A DNA stretch of 64,000 bases from Dendrolimus kikuchii (Eukaryota; Arthropoda; Insecta; Lepidoptera; Lasiocampidae): positions 2,417,001 through 2,481,000 of the forward strand of contig CM034398.1 in the NCBI GenBank assembly GCA_019925095.2. Direction: 5' to 3'. The translations under genes were made by a program, and so were the position numbers. Position 1 is the stretch's first letter. Each line of letters opens with the position of its first letter. Below are positions 45,901 through 57,900 of the stretch, one piece after another. The notes beneath the pieces were generated by a model. It saw only the letters and a program-made list of their open reading frames with translations. It was not told the DNA's origin and searched no databases.

Positions 45901-48900
45901 TCTCTTAATTAAATCAGGTTTTTCATACTTTTGTTTACATTCTTTAATACTTGATGACACTGCTTTTCAGCTTTGAGTTTTCGTTTTTACTAAATACTAA
46001 CTGTCTTATTCATAGAGAGTTAGAGTAAGTTTGAACGCTTCTTTAACCACCATAAAGAACTGTTCAAACATACTTGACTATCAAATGTATCATCATCATG
46101 GAAACGCGAAGGAAGTTTCGCGGGCAGACGATAGTCTATAATATTATAATATGCTAAATATGTCGTCTCTCTACATTGAAGTTATTAAAAAAAAACACAA
46201 TTGGAATAGACTATATAAACGATGGAGACACGATGATTTTTTTTAGATTTCTTGTCTGTTAGTCGGTTTTTCTGTTTGTTCGGGATTTACGTAAAAACTA
46301 CTAGGCCGATTGCGATTCGATTTTCGCTGATCGTGAGCAAATTCTCACACTTAAATTCTGCGCTACCTTTTATTCCGGAATCGCACGGGAAATTTTCCGG
46401 GAACGGTTTAAAGAGGCCAGAATAAAAAAAAGCTTTCTTATTTCGATGCGATGTTTTTACTCATTGATAGCAAATTTTCTGAAATTAAATCTGTGATACT
46501 TTTTATCCTGGGGATCCCGCGAATTTTCTCAGGAGCTGGTTAAAGTTGTTAGGACGCTTACAAATTAGTTTATTTATTCTTACACGATTTTAGACACGAT
46601 ACATTATTTTTTAAATACAGCAATACTTTGTGTCCTGGGCATCTCACGGAAATTTTCCCGAGGGTGGTTTCTAGTGGTTAGTATGCATATAAATTAGCTT
46701 ATACTAAAACACAATGCACTTTCTTTTTCAAATAAGTAAAAATAGAAAAAGTATAAATTATTTATTTGCATAACAATTAGTTGATTCAGATTCAATTGAT
46801 ACTAAAACGATGGTTTACGTTCTTTTCCGAATGCTTTGTTAGTTTATATTCCGGGAACCCCGCGAAAACTTCCTTGGAGTGGTTTAAAGTCGTTATACTG
46901 CATAAAAATTGGCTGATTCCGATACGATTTCACCAGAACGTTAGATTAAGCTTTTTTCAATGACTGGGGTATATTATATATATGTATAGTATGATCTCAG
47001 TATAGATCATGAGAATTCATATACGTATTAGACATTAAAATAGTATCCAAGAAACATCAATTATTCATTGCTGATAAAAAAAGGTTTATCTCGAATTCTA
47101 AATTTCTTATGTATTGAAACTCTTTAGTAGATATTTCAACAAACTCACATATACATAGAAAATATACTCACATATACATAGTGTATTATGTCAAATGAAA
47201 TGTTAAAATTAAGTTAATATTGTAAAATAGCTTTGTCTGTACATTGAAGCTATTAAAAAAACCAATTGGGATCCAATTGTTTGATTGATGGAAAATTGAA
47301 ACAATTAATGTTTTTTTTTTCATAAATATGTTAATTTCTATGAGGTTTTCACTATTATACAGACATTTTTTACTTAAATGCTGAAAAAGCTAATATCATG
47401 GGAATTCTAGTGTAATTTTTCAGGAAACCGGATTCACTTTTTCATGTTTTTACTCCTATACTTTAGTGACGGAAAGTTCCAAAATTTTCTTGGGAATAAT
47501 GCGCCTAGATATAGCATGAAAACTATTCGTGTTACTCTTATTACAGCATAGTTTAATACTTTATGACATTTTTATACATGACCATATTGGGACTCTTGAG
47601 ATTTCCCGGGATTTCCTTCCACTTCCAAACCACTAGATCAACTTTGACGCAATGTTCGCAAATCACAAGACACTGTCTGTAATTATTAGAAATCCTTAGT
47701 GAAGAAACATCTGTAGTTGAATAAGTCTTTAGTAAATTACAAATATCGGGAGTTTATGAATATATCCAGGATTCATGTATTGTCATATTAAATATTTATT
47801 CAATTTTACATATTGATAAAATAACTTTAATCTTTGCTATCTAAGTAATGAAAATGAAGTCGAAGGCAAATACTAGTTACGTTATAAAAATGAAAAAGAT
47901 TTTTATAACAGTAATAATACTATTGGAATTTTGATTTAGTATGAAATCATCTCGATTTGACACTAATCACATTTAGAATAGAGTTCATTTTTCTAGTGTG
48001 TCTCTTTGTTTTGGCGAGATGGTTGTTAACATAATAATGGTGACTTGAATGTACTCATGTATTTGGCGTTGTCGGTGTACTGATGTATTTGGTCAAGACG
48101 GGTGATTCGATCTATTAGACGACAATGGTTGTACCGATACTAATGATCACTTTCGATGTTCTTATCTATTTGATCATCTTGGCTGCTTCTTTCTATAAGA
48201 CGCTGACTGTTAGTTATAATAATGACATGACGTGCTAAAATGTTATGCTGCAATATGTCTCCATAAATTCCTTCGCCCCGACACTCTCTTTCAGACCAAC
48301 TCTCTTTCTTACTCATTTAAGTATTCTTCAATAGTGTAGTATCCCCTGTTTTAGCAAGATGCTCTTTCTTACTCATTTAAGTATTCTTCAATAGTGTAGT
48401 ATCCCTGTTTTAGCAAGATGCTTTTCACTATCTAGCACCATTAAATGCCATACATACCTTGCCACTGATGAAATCTAACACACTGGTCTCCGTGGTATGA
48501 TTCCTAGTATTATCGTGCATACTCTGCGGCAGCACCAGGAATGACACGACAAACGTGGCCAGCAGGAGGTCCAGGGTGAACAGCCATCGTACAAGGTAGA
48601 AGTACGAGCCCACAGCAGAACCAAAGTGACCCTCGATGTTTCGAATCGCCTCGTACCAGAGCTCAATCGAGAATATTACGTCGCGGAGACGGTCTCGTGC
48701 CTGCGTTGAAAGGATCAGTGGTAGCAGTCAAAAGTATGCTAATTTGTTAGAGTATTATAAAATACTATTTTATTTCTGAGACTGTTGGATGACTATTTTG
48801 CGCCCAAGATTATCATGGACGACTAAATTTGCTTCGTAGACTGTTATGGACGACTACTTTGCTTTCAATACTGTTATGGGCGACTATTTCAACTCCGAGA

Positions 48901-51900
48901 CTGTTATGGACGGCTATTTTTGCTTCCTAGACTGTTATGGACGACTATTCTGCTTTCAAGATTGTTATGGGCGACTATTTCAATTCCGAAACTGTTATGG
49001 ACGGCTATTTTTGCTTCCTAGACTGTTGTAGACGACTATGTTGCTTTCAAGCTGTTATGGGCGACTATTTCAATTCCGAAACTGTTATGGACGGCTATTT
49101 TTGCTTCCTAGACTGTTATGGACGACTATTTTGCTTTCAAGACTGTTATGGGCGACTATTTCAATTCCGAGACGGTTATGGACGGCTATTTTTGCTTCCT
49201 AGACTGTTATGGATGACTATTTTACTTTCAAGACTGTTATGAGCGACTATTTCAATTCCGAGACGGTTATGGACGGTTATTTTGCTTTCAAGACTGTTAT
49301 GGGCGACTATTTCAATTCCGAGACGGTTATGGACGGCTATTTTTGCTTCCTAGACTGTTATGGATGACTATTTTACTTTCAAGATTGTTATGAGCGACTA
49401 TTTCAATTCCGAGACTGTTATGGACGACTATTTTGCTTTCAAGACTGTTATGGGCGACTATTTCAATTCCGAGACGGTTATGGACGGCTATTTTTGCTTC
49501 CTAGACTGTTATGGATGACTATTTTACTTTCAAGACTGTTATGAGCGACTATTTCAATTCCGAGACTGTTATGGACGGTTATTTTGCTTTCAAGACTGTT
49601 ATGGGCGACTATTTCAATTCCGAGACGGTTATGGACGGCTATTTTTGCTTCCTAGACTGTTATGGATGACTATTTTACTTTCAAGATTGTTATGAGCGAC
49701 TATTTCAAGTCCGAGACTGTTATGGACGACTATTTTGCTTTCAAGACTGTTATGGGCGACTATTTCAATTCCGAGACGGTTATGGACGGCTATTTTTGCT
49801 TCCTAGACTGTTATGGATGACTATTTTACTTTCAAGACTGTTATGAGCGACTATTTCAATTCCGAGACTGTTATGGACGACTATTTTGCTTTCAAGACTG
49901 TTATGGGCGACTATTTCAATTCCGAGACGGTTATGGACGGCTATTTTGCTTTCAAGACTGTTATGGGCGACTATTTCAATTCCGAGACGGTTATGGACGG
50001 CTATTTTTGCTTCCTAGACTGTTATGGATGACTATTTTACTTTCAAGACTGTTATGAGCGACTATTTCAATTCCGAGACTGTTATGGACGACTATTTTGC
50101 TTTCAAGACTGTTATGGGCGACTATTTCAATTCCGAGACGGTTATGGACGGCTATTTTTGCTTCCTAGACTGTTATGGATGACTATTTTACTTTTAAGAC
50201 TGTTATGAGCGACTATTTCAATTCCGAGACTGTTATGGACGACTATTTTGCTTTCAAGACTGTTATGGGCAACTATTTCAATTCCGAGACGGTTATGGAC
50301 GGCTATTTTTGCTTCCTAGACTGTTATGGATGACTATTTTACTTTCAAGACTGTTATGAGCGACTATTTCAATTCCGAGACTGTTATGGACGACTATTTT
50401 GCTTTCAAGACTGTTATGGGCGACTATTTCAATTCCGAGACGGTTATGGACGGCTATTTTTGCTTCCTAGACTGTTATGGATGACTATTTTACTTTCGAG
50501 ATTGTTATGGGCGACTATTTCAATTCCGAGACTGTTATGGACGGCTACTTTTGCTTCCTAGGCTGTTATGGGTAACTATTTCAATTCCTACACTGTTATA
50601 GACCGCTATTTATGCTTCCTAGACTGTTGTGGACGACTATTTTGCATTCAAAACTGTTATGAGCGATTATTTCAATTCCGAGACTGTTATGGACGGCTAT
50701 TTTGCTTTCGAGATTGCTGTGGAAAACTATTTTACTTACAAAACTGTAATGGATAATTAATTATGTCTGAGACTGTTATGGAGGACTAATTTGCTTTCGA
50801 GATGACTATTTTACTTTCAAGACTGTTATGAGCGACTATTTCAATTCCGAGACTGTTATGGACGGTTATTTTGCTTTCAAGACTGTTATGGGCGACTATT
50901 TCAATTCCGAGACGGTTATGGACGGCTATTTTTGCTTCCTAGACTGTTATGGATGACTATTTTACTTTTAAGACTGTTATGAGCGACTATTTCAATTCCG
51001 AGACTGTTATGGACGACTATTTTGCTTTCAAGACTGTTATGGGCAACTATTTCAATTCCGAGACGGTTATGGACGGCTATTTTTGCTTCCTAGACTGTTA
51101 TGGATGACTATTTTACTTTCAAGACTGTTATGAGCGACTATTTCAATTCCGAGACTGTTATGGACGACTATTTTGCTTTCAAGACTGTTATGGGCGACTA
51201 TTTCAATTCCGAGACGGTTATGGACGGCTATTTTTGCTTCCTAGACTGTTATGGATGACTATTTTACTTTCGAGATTGTTATGGGCGACTATTTCAATTC
51301 CGAGACTGTTATGGACGGCTACTTTTGCTTCCTAGGCTGTTATGGGTAACTATTTCAATTCCTACACTGTTATAGACCGCTATTTATGCTTCCTAGACTG
51401 TTGTGGACGACTATTTTGCATTCAAAACTGTTATGAGCGATTATTTCAATTCCGAGACTGTTATGGACGGCTATTTTGCTTTCGAGATTGCTGTGGAAAA
51501 CTATTTTACTTACAAAACTGTAATGGATAATTAATTATGTCTGAGACTGTTATGGAGGACTAATTTGCTTTCGAGATGACTATTTTACTTTCAAGACTGT
51601 TATGAGCGACTATTTCAATTCCGAGACTGTTATGGACGGTTATTTTGCTTTCAAGACTGTTATGGGCGACTATTTCAATTCCGAGACGGTTATGGACGGC
51701 TATTTTTGCTTCCTAGACTGTTATGGATGACTATTTTACTTTCAAGATTGTTATGAGCGACTATTTCAATTCCGAGACTGTTATGGACGACTATTTTGCT
51801 TTCAAGACTGTTATGGGCAACTATTTCAATTCCGAGACGGTTATGGACGGCTATTTTTGCTTCCTAGACTGTTATGGATGACTATTTTACTTTCAAGACT

Positions 51901-54900
51901 GTTATGAGCGACTATTTCAATTCCGAGACTGTTATGGACGACTATTTTGCTTTCAAGACTGTTATGGGCGACTATTTCAATTCCGAGACGGTTATGGACG
52001 GCTATTTTTGCTTCCTAGACTGTTATGGATGACTATTTTACTTTCGAGATTGTTATGGGCGACTATTTCAATTCCGAGACTGTTATGGACGGCTACTTTT
52101 GCTTCCTAGGCTGTTATGGGTAACTATTTCAATTCCTACACTGTTATAGACCGCTATTTATGCTTCCTAGACTGTTGTGGACGACTATTTTGCATTCAAA
52201 ACTGTTATGAGCGATTATTTCAATTCCGAGACTGTTATGGACGGCTATTTTGCTTTCGAGATTGCTGTGGAAAACTATTTTACTTACAAAACTGTAATGG
52301 ATAATTAATTATGTCTGAGACTGTTATGGAGGACTAATTTGCTTTCGAGATTGCCGTGGAAAACAATTTTATGTCCAAGATTATAATGGACAACAATTTT
52401 ACTTATGACACTATTATGAACATCTACTTTGCTTCTGAGGCTGTCATGGACACCTTATTCGTGATCTAAGTCTAAACATAACTATACTTAAATTTGTCTT
52501 AGATTTTTAAGATATAACAATACATATTAGAAGTTCAACACGCAATTGTGATACAGTTCACAATAATTACTATGATTTTTTAAATAACTCACCCTCTTCC
52601 AAGCAAAGCTGATTCTGTATTTCAGCCTTTTGATCATTGAAATAGGTCGCCTTTTAGACCTGAGGCTCACAGATGCGGACAATTTCGCCCGAACGTTCCT
52701 CTTCATAGTGAGACATTGGGGAAGCTCACGTAGTGCTTCTCTGGAGGGCGGATATAATAAATCACCGTTTAATAAAGAATATCTATAGATCAACATGTTC
52801 GTACGTAAATAAAATAGTAGCAGGAGAAGACAGAAAGAAAAGAGCGAAAAGATAAGAGAAGGAGAATTGACTAAAGTCAAAGGTTTCAAACATTCCATCA
52901 GCTTCTTGTACTTATTATGAAATTATTGGTTATCATGGAACCTGGAATGGCTACCTTCTCAACTCCTCGGCTACGGGGTTATCCTCCATCAGTCGATGGT
53001 GCTGTTCCATCTCCCGCACGATGATGTCAGCCGCATCGGGCGTGTCGACCGCATCAACGACCTCTTCCAGCAGTGCATTGTGCTCGGAATTGTTTCTGCG
53101 GAGGCGTAATGTATCTGAAAACATTTTTATAGTAGCAGTAGAATTTTTTAGTGTTATGAACAGGCAAAGATCCTATACTATAATTATAGTCTCGTCGTGT
53201 TTTAAATATCCGATTATAGATATGTCCCGACCAGGTGGAGGAGCGAGAGCTAGATGGAATGCTGCTTCGTCTCAAAGGGAAGATCTTACGCCGATTTTGG
53301 TTTTTTTTTGAGCTGGACCCAGCTGAATAGCCGCAGATGGCTGTTTCAGCGATACCGGACTTTGGGGGCTTCCCGAATCCGTGGGAGCGGAGGCGTTCAG
53401 CCCGGAAGCAGCGCGCTCGAGGAGGCACCTCCTGTGAGGTGCGACCTCGGCTCGACCGCTGCGGGGCATTGACTCTATATTGAGATTTAGCCGTAAAAGG
53501 CTGAATGAGCTAAGCCAACAGGCTGAAGTGATTATTTGGGGACTAATTATCGAATCCGCCGGCGGAGCCGATCCTAGTCCATCATTACTACCGGAAGGCG
53601 TAAGAAACTCGGCCCAGATGTTATTGATATATTCTTTGTATGTGTGGAGAATCGTTTGCGTCTTCAATTATTGCACAGCGCCATCTATTGGCCACTACAA
53701 GTTTATTCACATTTTAGGTATATACTGACGCCAGACGACATTCACGCGAAAAGTAAATTTCATGCTAGCTCTGCCAGCGAAACGTCATTTGCGTTACCAT
53801 GGTGGCGTTTGTTAGTGAATTGCGAAAAGAACGCGATCGCAGCGCCATCTTTTTGGCTACACTCGTCTATCTCATGGAAATTACGTCATTTTTCAGGATA
53901 AAAAGTATCTTAAGTTTTGACCGGATATATAAACTAGCTCTTTGCCGAATTGCATTTAAATCCGTTTTGTATTTTACACGTGATGCTCTAATATACAGAT
54001 AGACAGAGAAAAATTCTAAAAGTTGCATTTTTGGATTCTATTGGTCCGAATTAGCTCCCTGGCATTTAATAAAACTGCGTTTTAAGGGTTTTAAGCGTGG
54101 TATTTTACTTAATTTTTATTCCAATGTTTTGGCCACTTTTCAGTAGCCGTGATCACGGAAGACAAAGGTATTAAGTGTGAATGAGTAAATAGTTTTGGTT
54201 TTTGTTTATGGTTATTATTAACTCTATGGGAGTCTAATCTGATTTACCATCGCTTCGCTACATGTTGTGGGTTGAAGAGAAGGAGCGGCGCAAGAACTCT
54301 TCAGCAACATGTCTAACTTTAATAATTTTGTATTATACTAGGATATGTTCGCGACTTCGTCCACGCTTGACTTCAAACTCCCGCGGGTCTCTCGGGATAT
54401 AAAATACCGCAAAGTGTGACAAATAATGTAAGCTATTATTTTAGTGAAAACCGTGTCGGAATAAGCTAATTTTCATGCACCCGAACTACAAACCGCTCCC
54501 GGGATAATTCCCGCGGGATTCCGGGGGGGAAGAGGGGTAATATATATATTTTTTTTATTGCAGGAGATCAGCAGACAGGCAGACGGCCCACTCGATGGAA
54601 AGCGGTTACCATCGCCTATGGACATTTGCAACAGCAAAGTTGCTACAAATGCGCTGCTGCTCTCTTAAGGGAGTCTGGAACCTGGTCACTAATGCCGGAA
54701 CACAACTCAAGGTTGTTATGGCGACATACTTTAGACCAGGGGTGGTATCCATCCAGTCGAGCAAATGCCCTACCACGTGGCTGTGGGTTGTTAAGTCACC
54801 TCTTTTTTTTGTTTTTTTTTTTTGTTTTGAGGCGAGGGAAAATGCTTAACCGATTTACGCACAAACTGGGTCATTGCTAGGGGAACGACACGCGTCGGTC

Positions 54901-57900
54901 GGGGGCGATAACACTGCAGCAATAGTACGCTCTTGGCAGCGCTCCGTCCGCGATCGACGTCACAGAATAGTGTGGAAGACTCCGAGCGTTGCTGCACGGG
55001 CGAGCAACCCCAATACCCACTAAAAACCCCCTCCTCCCTGACGACCCTGCGCTTTGTATGTGTTGGAAAGGCTGAGATTTAGAACATAGTTACGCCCAGC
55101 CGGTTAAGTCGCCTCTTACGCCAGGCCGCCCCAACGCAAGAAATAGTTGCACAAAGTCAAGATAATCCCCTGACATTTCTCTCTTTTATAAATTCATTAT
55201 ATAAACTCAACATCCTTTACAGATTTATTATTTTACAAATTAATGAGTCTTTTACTATATAAAACAAAATAAATGCCATACCGTATGATAAGGACTATTG
55301 ATACCTATTATTAGGGACTATTCGTTTATATCGACTATATCCGGACTACCTATTGCTCGTGTCTACCCCGCAAGGGAACTGGCGTGAAGTTATGTATGTA
55401 TGTATTGGCAGAATTGTTACAATAGTCGCCTTTTATCGACATTTCTATGGATTCAATCGCTACAAATAGCCGCATGACCAGCAAGCAATTTGGATTCAAG
55501 TCTAGGTGTACTTATACATACATACGTACATAACTTCACGCCAGTTCCCTTGCGGGGTAGGCACGCACAACAGAGCGCCATTCAGGCTTATTCTTGTACT
55601 TATATCTGTTATATATATTTTTGTATCAGCCCTTTGGCCAGTAGTCATTACCATAGTATATGGAGTGCTCTTGAAGAAATAATATATTTTAAAAAAAAAT
55701 GTATAATATATAATATTAAAGAAAACAAACAGCAATTCACCGTCTACAATATATTCCATTTCTATATGCCCTTCCTCCATACTGAATTCCAAAATATAAA
55801 AGTCGAGACAGTCATATATTGTTTAATACACTAAACGTCTAAACCACCGTCGACAAATTAAAAAAAAACAACTATTAAAAAGTAAAATTTAAATAGCACT
55901 TAAAAACACACAAGCCAAACTAAGTCAAACACTCCAATCAAAAACTAAACCCGATAGTGAGTGACGAAAGTGGGAATAACGACCGGACGTTGATGACACA
56001 CATATGTATACCGTATTTCAATTAAACTGTCTTCAAACATAAACAACCATTTCAGAGTAAAACAATGACATGCATTATCAACTGTTAACAAGTTAACACA
56101 GAAAAATATACTATTCAATTTGATGTTTATAAGGAAAATAAGAACTATATTGTCATAAAAAACTGGTTATTATTTAAATAAAATACAAAAAAAAATTAAA
56201 GATCTTAAACTATAAAACAAAACAATTTTTAATTATAGAAAAATTAATAAATTGTTTAGCATTTAAAACAGTTCTACTGAAATACTGAATATAATGTATT
56301 TACTATCACAAAAATAAAATATGAATACTTGTCAGTAGTAATAGGAAAATAGAGGCGACAAATATAGTAAAGAGAACACGTAAAGCAATCAGACACAAGC
56401 TAACACTGGATGCTGAATCATGCATAACTATTAATATAATTAACTTGATTAAAGGCAGTTAACGGGCTGGGTATATACCGCCCTTATTAATGCACGTTCT
56501 GGCACTGAGTATCCGAGAGCAGAGAGCAAGCCTGAATAAGAGGAATTAAGGAACATTTTTAACCGACTTCAAAAATAATCTCCGTCAATTGTCGACCGAT
56601 TTTTGTTTTTGGAAAGAGTATACTACTGATTTGGTTCCATTGTCACCAAGTCAGTATCTAATTAGTGGTTCCTAAGGAGATCGAGAGCAGCCCTCGAATG
56701 TTATAGGCACGTACCACGTGTTTAATTTCTGCAGTGAAACTTCTATATAAACGGGTGGTCTTAGGATTTTTCTGTCACGAAAAAGCATTACGGCGTGGTG
56801 AGAGACGGCATAATTTTAGAGTATACTATGGATGCGTTTTTTGGTTCCGGACCGAATTCAGTTTTTTTGTTTAATAAAATAAAATATGTTTAAATAAGAA
56901 TTGCATTCATTGAAATGTACCTAACCTAACCAAAAAATAATTTGCAGTAAACCTGCGAAAAATCGAAATGTGTGCTGGGACACATAGTAGAAGTGAAACT
57001 TCAACGTACAAGTGGAAAAACGAATCGCAACAATATTTTAACTTGAAGTTTTACGGACAGACTTTCAAATTGGACAAGTACATTAACAATTTGTCCCGTA
57101 AAACTCCAAGTTAAAATTTTATTGCGATTCATTTTGCCCCTTCAGCACACATTTCGATTTTTTTTTCTAAAGTAGAAAAATCGTTTTTTTTTTATAAAAA
57201 ACAAACTGACTTCAAAAATAACTAAAAAGCAAAAATAAAAATTTACTACAACAACTTGGAGTACGTGCCAAGTAAAACATAAAATAACAACAACAAATTT
57301 TCAAAATATAGTACATAGATACATAACTTCACGCCAGTTCCCTTGCGGTGTAAGCACGAACAACAGAGCGCCATTCAGGCTTATTCTTACACACCTCACT
57401 TGCTTCTTTGACATTCATAGCTCTTGTCATGCACGCTCATCTATTCTTAAGGCTCCTGACATCACCTTCTGCTAGTACACGATCAATTTGATCATGAAAG
57501 GTGTGTCGTGGCCTTCCACGACTTCTGCATCCATCCACTTTTACATTGTATATCTGTTTAGTCATTCTTTCATCATGCATTCTTTCCACATGCCCGAACC
57601 ACCGGAGCATTTCTTTCCTTAGAAATTAGAAGTAATATAATAAAATAAATAAAGGAGTAATATACTTAGGTTTTAATTCAATATGAAATAAATTTTAGAT
57701 TATAATCTGTCTACAGATCTAATCGAATTATTATTATTCTAATGAGACGATCACAAAATTTGAAACAATATCTATCAAATACATATAAACAATGCATTTC
57801 AAAGCATAGGTGTAATTCAATAAAGCAGAGTATTTAATTTCGATATTCTTGAGTTTTGACTCAAAATTCATTCGTAAAGTAAATACATAGTATCAAAAGC

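Noticed and set aside
48846..52304. Plus-strand open frames of 60-100 codons with repeated DCYGRLF/VMDDYF words in the minisatellite
   Set aside because: They result from the 30-bp period (a multiple of three) and shift frame at each 31-bp subunit. They lie in a TMC intron and have no conserved protein.
48781..52470. CRISPR-like array
   Set aside because: There is no repeat-spacer alternation; every unit is a variant of the same sequence, and the DNA is eukaryotic.
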